From Saprospiraceae bacterium (GTDB lineage Bacteria; Bacteroidota; Bacteroidia; Chitinophagales; Saprospiraceae): a DNA stretch of 64,000 nt. The stretch spans positions 46,810-110,809 of the forward strand of contig JANQLV010000072.1 of the NCBI GenBank assembly GCA_028280415.1. The letters are read 5' to 3'. Shown in pieces: positions 26,032-36,500 of this stretch. Each line of letters opens with the position of its first letter. The stretch's first letter is position 1. The position numbers were made by a program, and so were the translations under genes. Under the pieces are notes generated by a model. It searched no databases, was not told the DNA's origin, and was given only the letters and a program-made list of their open reading frames with translations.

Positions 26032-26742
26032 ATGAGTTTTTTAAGAGCCGAATGGCGAAAATTAATTCTGGCGAATTACGAGATTGATCCAAAACTACTT
26101 TTGCCCTATTTGCCATACAAAACCGAAATCGACCTATGGCAAGATCGATGCTATATCAGTGTAGTTGGCTTTTTATTTAAAAATACCCGTTTAATGGGTT
26201 TAAAGATTCCTTTCCATGTCAATTTTCCCGAAGCTAACCTTCGATTTTATGTAAGGTATAAAAAAGAGGATATCTGGAGGCGCGGGGTTGTATTTATAAA
26301 AGAAATTGTACCCCGGGCAGCAATTACCTGGGTGGCGAATACTTTTTATAAAGAGCATTATGAAACCCGAAGAATGAAGTACCTTTGGAATCTGACCGAT
26401 CAGGAACAAAAGATTGCTTATTACTGGAAGCGCCAAAAACAATGGCACGGTATGCAGGTAACCAGCGACACCGAAGCACAGGCTATCCTTCCCGAAAGTG
26501 AAGCCGAATTCATTACTGAACATTATTGGGGCTATTCAAGATACCATAATAAACAAACAGTAGAATATGAAGTCAGACATCCACGCTGGCAACAATATAA
26601 AGTTAACGACTATCAAATAGCTATTGATTTTAAACTCAATTATGGCAGTGATTTCGAATTCCTTGATAAGAGTAAACCGACCTCTGTATTGTTGGCAGAA
26701 GGCTCTCCAATCACTGTAGAAAACAAAACGATCATTACATAA
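26032..26742 (+). CDS. DUF2071 (YqjF-like) family protein
   Basis: A 236-residue soluble protein with the family start AEWRKLILANYEIDPKLLLPYLP, the core segment SVVGFLFKNTRLMGLKIP and INFPEANLRFYVRY, and the later HYWGYSRYHNKQTVEYEVRHPRW. DUF2071 proteins have an acetoacetate-decarboxylase-like fold; their enzyme activity is not known. The gene is 16 bp upstream of the haloalkane dehalogenase and on the same strand, so they are likely one transcript. No signal peptide is seen. Confidence 0.82.
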   Translation: MSFLRAEWRKLILANYEIDPKLLLPYLPYKTEIDLWQDRCYISVVGFLFKNTRLMGLKIPFHVNFPEANLRFYVRYKKEDIWRRGVVFIKEIVPRAAITWVANTFYKEHYETRRMKYLWNLTDQEQKIAYYWKRQKQWHGMQVTSDTEAQAILPESEAEFITEHYWGYSRYHNKQTVEYEVRHPRWQQYKVNDYQIAIDFKLNYGSDFEFLDKSKPTSVLLAEGSPITVENKTIIT

Positions 26743-26758
26743 GTCCTTCAACTAATTT

Positions 26759-27667
26759 ATGCGTATGAAATACCTCCGTACCCCCGACCATTTTTTTAAG
26801 GACCTTGAAGATTATCCTTTCGAGCCACATTACCTGAATCTTGACAACGATTTACGAATGCATTACGTCGATGAAGGCAATGGTGAACTCGTGCTTTTAT
26901 TACACGGTGAGCCGAGCTGGTCCTATTTATATAGAAAGATGATTCCCGTTTTGGTAAAAGCAGGTTTTAGGGTAATTGCTCCGGATTTGATAGGTTTTGG
27001 AAAATCGGACAAGCCAAGAGAAAAATCGGATTATTCTTATGCAGGGCACTTAGAATGGCTCAACAATTTTATGGTAAAACTAAAACTGGAAAACATCAAC
27101 TTGTTTTGCCAGGACTGGGGTGGTTTATTAGGTTTGCGTCTGGCAGCTGAATATCCTGAAAAATTCACTCGTATTATAGCCGCTAATACCTTTTTACCAT
27201 CTGGTCAAAATCCTCCCAATGAAGCTTTCACCAAATGGCGTGAATTTGCGCTGAATGTTCCGGAATTTCCGGTGAGTGCTGTGCTCAATATGGCGACAAG
27301 TACTGCCTTAAGCTCTAATGTACTCAAAGCTTACGATGCGCCCTTTCCGGATGAAACCTATAAAGTGGGGGCAAGAATTTTTCCGGCATTAGTTCCCCTT
27401 GATCCCGATGATCCCGAATCGCAAAACAATATTGAAGCCTGGAAAAATTTAGCCCAATGGGAAAAGCCCTTTTTAACGCTGTTTAGCGATAGTGATCCGA
27501 TTATGAACGGTTTGGAGAAGATATTTCAAAAAAAGATTCCCGGAGCCGCAGGGCAAGCACATACCATTATCAAGGGAGCGGGGCACTTTTTACAGGAAGA
27601 TAAAGGAGCGGAAATTGCCCAACACGTAGCAGCCTTTATAAAGAATACAGGCATTCCTGCTTCGTAA
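26759..27667 (+). CDS. Haloalkane dehalogenase (alpha/beta-hydrolase)
   Basis: A 302-residue alpha/beta-hydrolase with an HLD-type active site. The oxyanion motif is HGEPSWSYLY (about 49-58). The nucleophile is D119 in FCQDWGG with W120 as the halide-stabilising tryptophan. The acid is probably D246 in FSDSDP and the base is H276 in GAGHFLQED. These match haloalkane dehalogenases, which release halide from alkyl halides hydrolytically. W160 could be the second halide-binding tryptophan. Related hydrolases such as epoxide hydrolases also carry an Asp nucleophile, but the QDWGG context and the Trp favour dehalogenase. It is coupled to the DUF2071 gene 16 bp upstream. No signal peptide, so cytoplasmic. 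Confidence 0.9.
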   Translation: MRMKYLRTPDHFFKDLEDYPFEPHYLNLDNDLRMHYVDEGNGELVLLLHGEPSWSYLYRKMIPVLVKAGFRVIAPDLIGFGKSDKPREKSDYSYAGHLEWLNNFMVKLKLENINLFCQDWGGLLGLRLAAEYPEKFTRIIAANTFLPSGQNPPNEAFTKWREFALNVPEFPVSAVLNMATSTALSSNVLKAYDAPFPDETYKVGARIFPALVPLDPDDPESQNNIEAWKNLAQWEKPFLTLFSDSDPIMNGLEKIFQKKIPGAAGQAHTIIKGAGHFLQEDKGAEIAQHVAAFIKNTGIPAS

Positions 27668-28022
27668 TTCGATGACCTGATCCAAAAGAATTGTGCGAAA
27701 CTCGAATGATACGAGCGTTTTTCAAACTTTAACGGAATTTTAATAACTTTCAAGCATCCTGTTAAAAGCAAGCTAAAAAAGTGTTCCCAGCACTCAAAAT
27801 CGAATCTTCAACCGTTCTCAATTACGGGAATTTAATGAGAAAGTACTTACCGGGATGCCAATTCAGTTAAAACAAGTGACGAAAAACAATAATCGGTGTC
27901 GTAATTTGTGAAAAAAGGAGAAAAAGTTCCTTAGTTTTGTGACCCGGAATAAAAAGTTTAAAACAGCAAAAGTACTTATGCTTTTTACATCCATTTAAAT
28001 TTTGATTAAAAGTAAAATTATC
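27668..28022. promoter_or_regulatory. Upstream region of TPR gene with -7/-33 promoter
   Basis: A 355-bp non-coding stretch. TAGTTTTG at 27932-27939 matches the -7 consensus, and TTTG at 27905-27908 lies 23 bp before it, an acceptable -33 spacing. The resulting leader is about 80 nt. A weak CTCG/CGAG hairpin with a T-run near 27703-27725 could end the dehalogenase transcript. Confidence 0.5.
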
Positions 28023-29369
28023 ATGAAGAAATTAGTCTTTGCATTTGTTGCTCTTCTATTTGTTACTTCTCTTACTGCTCAGGATCACGAAAAATCCTAT
28101 AAGAAAGCGAAACGCACGCTAACTAATTATCATTTGAACCCTACAGATACTGACAAGCTCTCTGATGCGATGGAGAAGATCGATTATGCTCTGTCCGGGG
28201 ATTTATCAGGTATTAAGAATCCTCATGATCCATACCTTGTAAAAGGAGAAATTTATAATACGATTGCCAATTCTCAGATTTCCGCTGCTACTCTTGCCAA
28301 GCAGGATCCTGCTCTTGCGGCTAAAGCAGGTACTACCGTTGAAGTTGATAATCCAGCCAACTCCGCTTATGAAGCTTTAGCTAAAGCTTTGGAACTAGCA
28401 GAAAAGAAATCAGCAAAGAAATCTGTTTTAAAAGCACTTTACGAAAATCAAAATTATACCAGTAATACCGGTATTATGGCTTTTGAGGAAAAAAAGTATG
28501 AAACGGCTTTCATCAGCTTTGAAAATGTGGTAAAAGCACATGATCTTATCAAAAGTGCCGGAGGACAAAGTACTTTAGATGCAGATGGTGCTTATGATAA
28601 TCAATTATATCTGATCGGTCTGGCCGGTTTGAATGCCCAAAAATATGATGCTGCCAAACCATATTTGATCAAACTATACGAAAAAGGAACTGAAGAACCT
28701 TTAGTGTATTCTTCCCTTTATTCTATTGAAGCTGAAAAAGATATGGACGCCGCTTATGTATATCTCGAAGCAGGAAGAAAAAAGTTTCCTGAAGATAACA
28801 GCCTTCTTTTCAGCGAAATCAACCATTTCCTTAAACTTGGAAAACTCGATGATCTAATAGGAAGATTAAACACTGCTATTGAGAAAGAACCGGATAATGT
28901 CTCTCTTTACACTACCTTGGGTAACGTTTACGATAATCTTTATCAAAAAGAAGTGGAAGCAGGTAATCTTGAAAAAGAGAAAGAATACTTCGATATGGCG
29001 ATGAAGAACTATAAAGTTGCAGTGGAAAAAGAGCCCGGTAATGTAGATGGCCATTATAGTATGGGAGCACTTTACTTCAACAAAGCAGCTTTGGTTACTC
29101 AGGAGATGCTCAAATTGAATGATGACTTCTCCAAAGAAGGTATGAAGAAATATGAGTCTCTTAAAGGTGAAGCCAACGAATTGTTTAAACTGGCACTTCC
29201 TCACTTCAAACAAGCAGAAAGTCTTGATCCAAACGATATAAATACATTAATTGCTTTGAAAGAGATTTTTGCAAGAACGGATGATATTGCTAAATCCAAT
29301 GAATTCAAGGATAGAATGAAAACCGTTCAGGATGGTGGTACTAACCCTTCCTCTTACTTTAAACAATAA
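28023..29369 (+). CDS. TPR-repeat protein, periplasmic or envelope-associated
   Basis: About 448 residues from the ATG at 28023; the frame extends to a TTG at 28002. A signal peptide (about 1-20, ending SLTAQ) precedes a helical-repeat body. TPR-like units are seen from about residue 165 on (YETAFISFENVVKAH, KYDAAKPYLIKLYEKG, EPDNVSLYTTLGNVYDNLY, KEPGNVDGHYSMGALYFNKA). Such secreted TPR proteins are common in Bacteroidota and serve as scaffolds for protein-protein contacts; the partner is unknown. The gene has its own promoter and a strong terminator directly downstream, so it is probably a single-gene unit that is well expressed (inference). Confidence 0.85.
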   Translation: MKKLVFAFVALLFVTSLTAQDHEKSYKKAKRTLTNYHLNPTDTDKLSDAMEKIDYALSGDLSGIKNPHDPYLVKGEIYNTIANSQISAATLAKQDPALAAKAGTTVEVDNPANSAYEALAKALELAEKKSAKKSVLKALYENQNYTSNTGIMAFEEKKYETAFISFENVVKAHDLIKSAGGQSTLDADGAYDNQLYLIGLAGLNAQKYDAAKPYLIKLYEKGTEEPLVYSSLYSIEAEKDMDAAYVYLEAGRKKFPEDNSLLFSEINHFLKLGKLDDLIGRLNTAIEKEPDNVSLYTTLGNVYDNLYQKEVEAGNLEKEKEYFDMAMKNYKVAVEKEPGNVDGHYSMGALYFNKAALVTQEMLKLNDDFSKEGMKKYESLKGEANELFKLALPHFKQAESLDPNDINTLIALKEIFARTDDIAKSNEFKDRMKTVQDGGTNPSSYFKQ

Positions 29370-29418
29370 TTTTTAGCCAATAATGCCATACTAAATTTAC
29401 ATGGCTTGCTTTAAAACA

Positions 29419-29456
29419 GACAAATCGGTATCGGAGTATTTCGATACCGATTTGTC
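29419..29456 (+). terminator. Strong hairpin terminator after TPR gene
   Basis: GACAAATCGGTATCG and CGATACCGATTTGTC form a perfect 15-bp stem with an 8-nt loop, followed by GTTTTAG. This is the strongest hairpin in the window and would end transcription from 28023-29369. Confidence 0.85.
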
Positions 29457-29507
29457 GTTTTAGAATTCCTTTTTTTTCGATAAGATATTCGTGAATGGAT
29501 GAAAAAG

Positions 29508-29547
29508 AATATCCCGGGTTTTATCAAAAGACAGAACCCGGGATATT
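29508..29547 (-). terminator. Hairpin terminator after the giant PKD adhesin gene
   Basis: AATATCCCGGGTT and AACCCGGGATATT form a 13-bp stem; on the minus strand it is followed by CTTTTTC. It lies 24 bp beyond the stop at 29572, opposite the TPR terminator. Confidence 0.85.
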
Positions 29548-29571
29548 TGTTTTATAGTAAAAATTCTGTTC

Positions 29572-32500
29572 TTACCTAAGCAAGACTAAAGAACCAATCG
29601 TTCGATAATTACCGCTCTTGTCTTTTTGTCCTTGCCAGGTTGATCCGTCCTGGAATATTGCCGAGCATCTCCATACATAAACATCCTGAGGCATCAGTCT
29701 TCCATCCACAATTCCATCCCAGGCTTCGGCCGGCCGGCCTTCATCATCCAGTTCTTTAGACTCCCAAAGCAATTGACCATAAGTGGAAAATACTCTAATG
29801 TGATATTCCTTCATTCCAATTCCCTTGGGTTTGAATAATCTCACATCTCCGATTCCCTGTTCGGGTGAAAAAGCATTTGGTAAAAACAAACCTTTTACAA
29901 AATCAGGTGTAAACGAAACTAAAGTATCATCTACGCAGCCATGTTCATTACTGGCTTCCAGATATATTTGATGTACACCATTAGTCAGGAATCGGTGTAC
30001 GGGGTTTTCAAGAATACTGGTCGTCGCATCGGAAAATTCCCAGAAATAAGTATCTGCATTGACAGATAAGTTCGTCAACTCATAAGTACCATCATCCGAT
30101 GCTTCAAAGGCTTCAAAATTAGCAAAAGGTGTAGGATGTACATTGATCAAATCAGATAAACTAATCGTGTCCGAACAAGCCTGGTTTATACTTGCAATCA
30201 AAGTCACTTCGTAATCGCCACTTTCGGTATAGGTATGCACCGGATCAGATTCAGTCGAAGTTGTACCATCTCCAAAATCCCAAACATAATTATTACTAAA
30301 AGCTGAAGTATTATTGAAATGTACTTCCAAAGGTTCGCAACCACTCATACTTTCGATCTCTACACTTGCTGTTGGGTATTCAAAAACATCAATATTCATC
30401 GTAGTCGTATCACTACAAGAGAATTGATTATTAGTAATCAACATCACTTCGTAGGTTCCGGCTTCCGTATAGGTATGCGTCGGATTGGTAAATGGTGAAG
30501 TTGTACCTTCTCCAAACGACCATTCATAATCAATACCACCTTGCGACAGATTTTCAAAATAGATAGTAGCCGGCAAACCACATGCCTGCGCTTTTTCAAA
30601 GTCAAAGGCTGCCTCCGGTTTAGGTCGAACGATAATATTAAAGATGGTAAAATCTTCAAAACAACCATTCGCATCAGTAGCCAATAGGGTTACCTGATAA
30701 GTCCCCTCCGCTTCAAACACATGCTCCGGTTCTTCTTCAATAGAAGTATTCCCATCTCCAAAATCCCATTGATAGAATAAAGCATTCGTCGAATGGTTGA
30801 CAAATTGTACATTCAGCGGAGCACATCCATAAGTAGTAGAAGGTTCAAAAGAGGCACTCGGCAATTCTAAAACAGTAATGGTACTGCTATAGGTTGCATT
30901 ACACTGGTTCGCAGCAGATACTCCGGTCAAAGTAATCGTATAAGTTCCCGGAGTCGTATAGGTGTGTACCGGATTGTTTAGGGTAGAAGTATTTCCATCC
31001 CCAAAGTCCCAGAAATTACCCGTGGTATTAATGGAAGTGTTATTAAAGGAAACTTCCTCTCCCGAGCAAATATTTTCGGGATGATCAAAACCAACTGCCG
31101 GTGCCGGATAAACGGTAATATCAATTGCCGTAGTATCGTATCCACAATCGCTATTTGCATATTGAATAACGGTATAATCTCCCGGTTCGGTAAAAATATG
31201 TGTAGGGTCGCTGCTTGAAGAAGTGTTTCCATCTCCAAAATCCCAGTCAATCGTAGCATTCGCTGAACTGAAGTTGGTAAAATCTACTTCCAAAGGTACA
31301 CAACCCTCAAGTATTGAAGCCTCCGCCGCTGCTACTACATTAGCAGATTCGACCAACACTTCTGCCGTCGAGGTATCTGCTCCACATAAATTTGTAGTGA
31401 TTAGTGTTACCGTATAAATACTAAAAGTAGAATCTGTGAAATAAGTTTGTGTAGGCGGAATCTGTTGAGTAGAAGTATTACCGTTTCCAAAATCCCAGAA
31501 AAACTCTGATGCCGCACCGGTAGAAGCATTTGCAAAATCAACCAAAAGTGGTGAACATTCCGTTAAAGGTGCAATACCAAAATCTGCATTGGGCATAGGG
31601 TGGATTAGAATAACATCCTGGTAAGTATGACTACCACAGATATTGCTTACAGTTAGTGTGATCACATAAGTTGTATCGTGAAGTCCCTGTTCGAAATAAA
31701 TGATTCCGGGATCTTCTTCCGTACTGGTCTGGAAATCACCAAACTCCCAGAAATATGAAAGACTGTCCCCAAAACTCAGATTATTAAAATTAAAGCCATT
31801 ATAAACACATCCTGCTGTTGTATCCGGCTCAAAATAAGCTTCCGGAGAATCCGCAATCGTAATTGGATGGCTAATGGTATCCATACAACCGAATTCGTTT
31901 TCAACGATTAAACTTACTTCATAAATGCCCGCAACATCATAGACATGAACCGGATTAACCGCAGTAGAAGTTCCCTGACCAAGACCAAAAGACCAGCTCA
32001 TATCGTAGTCTGATGGAGAAAGGTTTTCGAATTGAACAGGTTCGTTTCTACAAGCGATTGGAGGCAGATTAAATGCTGCCGGTTCCATTGGGAAAATCGT
32101 AATCTCCTTCGTATCACTTTTTACACATCCTGTAATCGGATCAGTATAGGTATAAGTCAAAGTATGAGTTCCCGTATTTGCTATGGCAGGATCAAATATT
32201 CCAGCATCGGCATCAACTATTCCCGTACCGCTCCAGACACCACCGAGAGGGGCGTATCCCTGCATAATAAAAGGATCATAAGTAAAACAACTGGACTCGT
32301 CTGATCCCGCATATACTTCCAGATCAATCACTGTAACGGTTTTCGTATCTTCTACATAACAATTACCAACTCCATAGGTATAGGTAAGTGTATGCACACC
32401 TGCTCCAGCAACTGCCGGATCAAAAACGCCGGCATCAGCATCGATAATTCCGTTTCCAAGCCAGGTGCCATTGGCCGGGATATTTCCACTTAAGGTTATT

Positions 32501-35500
32501 GCTGTGTCATCAATACAAATCGTGTCATTCACTCCGGCATCAATCGTCGCCGGCGCAATCACCGTAATGATTGCTGTGTTCGTATTTTCACAACCATTTC
32601 CATCGGTGTAAGAATAGGTCATCGTATAAGCCCCCGGACCACCAGCCGCCATCGGATCAAACATTTGACCATTTAAGCCGGGACCGGTCCAGCTTCCTCC
32701 GAAAGGTAAGGCCGTAGGCATTTCTACCAAGCCCGGTGTACTACAATAGGTCGTATCATTAGTCAAAATATTGGGCAGGTCATGCACCGTCACTAAAAGA
32801 CCATCAGAATTTTGGCAACCATTGATATCCACATAAGTATAATTAAGTGCAAAGATGCCAGGACCGGAAGCATTCGGATTAAAAATACCACCAGCAACCA
32901 CTCCCCCATTAGGCGAAGTCCAAACACCTCCCAATGGCGTAGCGCTTAACACGACATTACTTTCACTCACACAAACTTCAAAATCATTCATCACACTTAC
33001 GATCGGTAGAGGATTCACTGTAATATTTATTTCATCACTCACCTGACAGTTCCCTTCTCCCAAGGTATAGGTAAGCGTATGTGTTCCAACTCCGGCGATA
33101 GCAGGATTAAAATTATCTCCACTCAAGCCCGGACTACCATTGGCATTCCAGGTTCCCCCCGCAGGAGAGGCAATCTGGCTAAGATCAATAATAGCTGCAT
33201 CAATACAGATTTCAAAATCATTTCCTGCATTGATATCTACCGGATCAACTACTGTAACAATAACATCTTCAGAGTTTTCGCAATTATTGGCATCCGAGAA
33301 GGTATAAACCAGGGTATAGGTTCCTGCCCCACCTGCTTGTACGGGATCAAAATTATCCCCAACGACCCCTGCTCCTGACCAGAGCCCTCCCTGTGGGCTG
33401 GCTACCGGTAAAGCTACCAGACCAGGAGTATTACAATAGGTAGTATCACTGACAATAATATTAGGCAATGGAACAACCTCCATTTCTACCGTTTCGCTAT
33501 TGGAACAGCCATTTACAGGATCGGTGTAGGTATAAGTGATTACGTGTAAGCCAACACCCGCCAAGGAAGGATCAAAAGAATTTCCATTGATTCCCGAACC
33601 GCTCCAGCTTCCGCCCGCCGGAGTAGCTGCATTCAAATCGTAAGGCAAGTCGTTGATACACATCAGTTGATCCTTGGGCAAGGTCAGGGATGGAATATCC
33701 TGAACCGTAATCAACTTGGTATCATCCGTCCGGCAAACACCGTCACCTAATGTATAGGTCAAAGTATGTGTACCTACTCCAGCCGCCATCGGATCAAAAA
33801 TATTAGTTAAACTGTCTACTCCGGGACCTGTCCAGTATCCACCCACAGGCGTTCCGGTATTAATAACAAATGGCGTAGCATTCAGACATAACGTTTCATC
33901 CGCTCCTGCTTCCGCAACTTCGTTGGGGGTCACTGTCATTTCCAGACTATCTCTGTTCATACATCCGGTCACAGGATCCGTATAATCATAATAAAGCGTA
34001 AATGTGCCCGTTCCTGCATTAGCAGCATTAAATGTTCCATCCGGATTTACTCCCGGACCAGACCAGATACCACCTGCAGGTGAAGCACCGGTCAATTCAA
34101 CATCAAAGGGATTTTCACACAAACTTTGATCAGGCCCGGCTTCTACCAAAGGTAATGGGTCAATAGTAACAAGTTTAGTATCTGTACCTGTACAACCAAT
34201 CGCATCTGTATAGGTATAGGTTAATTCATAAACCCCGGCCCCGGAGGAAGCGATCGGATCAAATTCATTTCCATTAACAATTACACCTCCATTATTGGAA
34301 GTCCAGACACCACCTGCCGGTGTACCTCCAATAATTGGAAACACTCCAACATCAATACATTCTCTTTGATCCGGACCAGCATCAACTACCGGAAGGGGAT
34401 TAATATTTACTTCCAGGCTGTCCATTAGGATACAAGCACCATCCTGAACCGTATAAACCAGTGTATTTGAACCTAGATTGGCTTGTGCAGGATCAAAATT
34501 TCCATCGGGGCTCACACCGACTCCCGTCCATGTTCCTCCGGCAATCGTTCCCGATACCATGAAAGGAGCTGCATTGGCACAAACGGTCGTATCATTGCTT
34601 ACATCAACATTACCGATTGGCTCTATCTCAAAAGTTTGAGTTGCCGTATGTGATCCACACTGGTTGGTGACGGTCACCTCAATGGTATAAGTACCAGGAG
34701 TATCATAATGAATATTGCCAGGATAAGTTGATGTTGAGGATGAAGGTGTTGCACCGGGGAATGACCATTGAACAGAGGACAATACTCCAAAGTTGGCGTC
34801 AATATCTACCATCGAAGGGTCAAAATTAAAAGTGGCTTCTCCACACTGGTTTGGAATAGGCGGGATATCTACGACCGGTACATCCGCTACAACCAGCAAT
34901 GTGTCCCAGGTATCTGTATCACAAATATTCGTTGCAGTCAGTGAAACATTATATTCTCCGGGGTCCGTAAACAATACTTGTAAATCCGGAGAATTTTGAT
35001 TAAACGTATCAACATACATCCAGCCGGAAGGCGGATCAATATCCCATTCAAAACTGAGGCTATCTCCAGTAGAATTATTCGTAAAAATTCCCATAGAAGG
35101 GCTACAATCATCAGAGGTTGCAGGCACAGATGCTGAAACCAAACCACCTGTCGCTCCCGCATTTGGGTTCTCAAAAACCGTAATCTGATCGCTGTAAGAC
35201 CCCGAACCACAACTCGGACTATTAATCGTCATCGTAATGGTGTATTCTCCGGGCGTAAGAAAGATAATTTCTATTTCATCCGAACCAAATTGATTACCAC
35301 TGGTAATAATCCAGTCAATTCCCGGTATCCCCGGAGTTACACTCCAACTTGGAGCCAAATTGGTACAAGTACCGGCGATTACTTCAGCCAGGTTTCCCGA
35401 TGTATTCGTAAAGGTATAGGTTTCCTCTTCACATCCCGTTGAAGGATTATTCGATGCAAAAGTAACTTCCGGCGGACTGCTCAATTCAATAGGTTCAATT

Positions 35501-36396
35501 GTAGCTTGTGAAGAGCCGCAGGGGTTAGAAGCGAGGATTTGTACATCATAGGCATTTTGATAATTCCCGGTTCCTGTAGCCTGACCACAAGAGGATTCCA
35601 AAAAAGTATAAGAAAATATGGCCGGTACATTCTCTTGGGTATAAAGTGCAACTACTTCCCCACTCACATATAACGTATAAATTGTTCCAGTCGGATTACT
35701 TGAGGTATTGGTAATTGGAAAATCAATGGTTGCAGGTGCACAAATTCCCACGGTATTACCGGGGTTCGCCAAACCGACAGAGGGATTACTACCATTATAC
35801 AAAGTATAAAATTCCGAATTCGTACAGCCATTTACCGAGGTCACCGTCACAGATATATTATAATATCCATAAGTGGAGTAATCGTGCGTAATCGAGCTGG
35901 TATTGGGGAATGTCGTATTATCATAGGTTTCCACAGTTCCGTCCCCCCAGTTGATTTCATAAGATTGATTATTCGCGTAGGTGGTTGAAGAATTGTATAC
36001 TTCCAGTGTAATATCAGGACTACCACTACATACCCGAATCAAATTGCCTTCGAGAATTCCACTTCCCGGGATAATACCGATGCTTGGATCAGGTAAACCC
36101 GCCACCAGGATATCGTGAATAGCACATGGTATCCCGTTTTGGAAAAGCACAATAGAATAATTGATATCAATGTTATTTTCCGGAAAAGTGTGGCTTACAC
36201 TACTTCCGAAGGCATCAATAAACCCATCATTGTCGAGATCCCAACCGTAAGAGCCACTGGGATTATCTACACTGATTGTTACAGGTGAAAGCGCACAAGG
36301 TGTAGGATCTGACAGGGTAACATCGCACTGAGCGAAAAGCGTCTGGAAAGATATCAGACTGGTTAGGAATATTGTTAATGTAAATAATTTTTTCAT
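29572..36396 (-). CDS. Giant PKD-repeat surface protein with type B T9SS sorting domain
   Basis: A 2274-residue secreted protein with a signal peptide (about 1-22, SFQTLFAQ). Residues 23-600 are Ig/PKD-like. At about 600-1470 there are eleven copies of an about 80-residue repeat with a Cys early, a P-x-GG-x-W core and an FDP...GxHxLTYTY end. At about 1470-2170 there are nine PKD domains, many with WDFGDG. The last about 100 residues are a gliding-motility-associated C-terminal domain starting GLFLPNAFSPEQGIGDVRLF, i.e. a type B sorting domain. It is probably a surface adhesin, related in plan to SprB. The SprF-like gene at 36501 lies 105 bp upstream on the same strand, as for known SprB/SprF pairs. 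Confidence 0.93.
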   Translation of the reverse strand: MKKLFTLTIFLTSLISFQTLFAQCDVTLSDPTPCALSPVTISVDNPSGSYGWDLDNDGFIDAFGSSVSHTFPENNIDINYSIVLFQNGIPCAIHDILVAGLPDPSIGIIPGSGILEGNLIRVCSGSPDITLEVYNSSTTYANNQSYEINWGDGTVETYDNTTFPNTSSITHDYSTYGYYNISVTVTSVNGCTNSEFYTLYNGSNPSVGLANPGNTVGICAPATIDFPITNTSSNPTGTIYTLYVSGEVVALYTQENVPAIFSYTFLESSCGQATGTGNYQNAYDVQILASNPCGSSQATIEPIELSSPPEVTFASNNPSTGCEEETYTFTNTSGNLAEVIAGTCTNLAPSWSVTPGIPGIDWIITSGNQFGSDEIEIIFLTPGEYTITMTINSPSCGSGSYSDQITVFENPNAGATGGLVSASVPATSDDCSPSMGIFTNNSTGDSLSFEWDIDPPSGWMYVDTFNQNSPDLQVLFTDPGEYNVSLTATNICDTDTWDTLLVVADVPVVDIPPIPNQCGEATFNFDPSMVDIDANFGVLSSVQWSFPGATPSSSTSTYPGNIHYDTPGTYTIEVTVTNQCGSHTATQTFEIEPIGNVDVSNDTTVCANAAPFMVSGTIAGGTWTGVGVSPDGNFDPAQANLGSNTLVYTVQDGACILMDSLEVNINPLPVVDAGPDQRECIDVGVFPIIGGTPAGGVWTSNNGGVIVNGNEFDPIASSGAGVYELTYTYTDAIGCTGTDTKLVTIDPLPLVEAGPDQSLCENPFDVELTGASPAGGIWSGPGVNPDGTFNAANAGTGTFTLYYDYTDPVTGCMNRDSLEMTVTPNEVAEAGADETLCLNATPFVINTGTPVGGYWTGPGVDSLTNIFDPMAAGVGTHTLTYTLGDGVCRTDDTKLITVQDIPSLTLPKDQLMCINDLPYDLNAATPAGGSWSGSGINGNSFDPSLAGVGLHVITYTYTDPVNGCSNSETVEMEVVPLPNIIVSDTTYCNTPGLVALPVASPQGGLWSGAGVVGDNFDPVQAGGAGTYTLVYTFSDANNCENSEDVIVTVVDPVDINAGNDFEICIDAAIIDLSQIASPAGGTWNANGSPGLSGDNFNPAIAGVGTHTLTYTLGEGNCQVSDEINITVNPLPIVSVMNDFEVCVSESNVVLSATPLGGVWTSPNGGVVAGGIFNPNASGPGIFALNYTYVDINGCQNSDGLLVTVHDLPNILTNDTTYCSTPGLVEMPTALPFGGSWTGPGLNGQMFDPMAAGGPGAYTMTYSYTDGNGCENTNTAIITVIAPATIDAGVNDTICIDDTAITLSGNIPANGTWLGNGIIDADAGVFDPAVAGAGVHTLTYTYGVGNCYVEDTKTVTVIDLEVYAGSDESSCFTYDPFIMQGYAPLGGVWSGTGIVDADAGIFDPAIANTGTHTLTYTYTDPITGCVKSDTKEITIFPMEPAAFNLPPIACRNEPVQFENLSPSDYDMSWSFGLGQGTSTAVNPVHVYDVAGIYEVSLIVENEFGCMDTISHPITIADSPEAYFEPDTTAGCVYNGFNFNNLSFGDSLSYFWEFGDFQTSTEEDPGIIYFEQGLHDTTYVITLTVSNICGSHTYQDVILIHPMPNADFGIAPLTECSPLLVDFANASTGAASEFFWDFGNGNTSTQQIPPTQTYFTDSTFSIYTVTLITTNLCGADTSTAEVLVESANVVAAAEASILEGCVPLEVDFTNFSSANATIDWDFGDGNTSSSSDPTHIFTEPGDYTVIQYANSDCGYDTTAIDITVYPAPAVGFDHPENICSGEEVSFNNTSINTTGNFWDFGDGNTSTLNNPVHTYTTPGTYTITLTGVSAANQCNATYSSTITVLELPSASFEPSTTYGCAPLNVQFVNHSTNALFYQWDFGDGNTSIEEEPEHVFEAEGTYQVTLLATDANGCFEDFTIFNIIVRPKPEAAFDFEKAQACGLPATIYFENLSQGGIDYEWSFGEGTTSPFTNPTHTYTEAGTYEVMLITNNQFSCSDTTTMNIDVFEYPTASVEIESMSGCEPLEVHFNNTSAFSNNYVWDFGDGTTSTESDPVHTYTESGDYEVTLIASINQACSDTISLSDLINVHPTPFANFEAFEASDDGTYELTNLSVNADTYFWEFSDATTSILENPVHRFLTNGVHQIYLEASNEHGCVDDTLVSFTPDFVKGLFLPNAFSPEQGIGDVRLFKPKGIGMKEYHIRVFSTYGQLLWESKELDDEGRPAEAWDGIVDGRLMPQDVYVWRCSAIFQDGSTWQGQKDKSGNYRTIGSLVLLR

Positions 36397-36500
36397 AACC
36401 TGAACACAAATAATGGGTTAATAATTCTCAATATGTGCGGGGGGAAAATTTAGTATTTAATGCTCGTAAGAAAAATAGCTTTGGGAAAATGAATCTTTAT

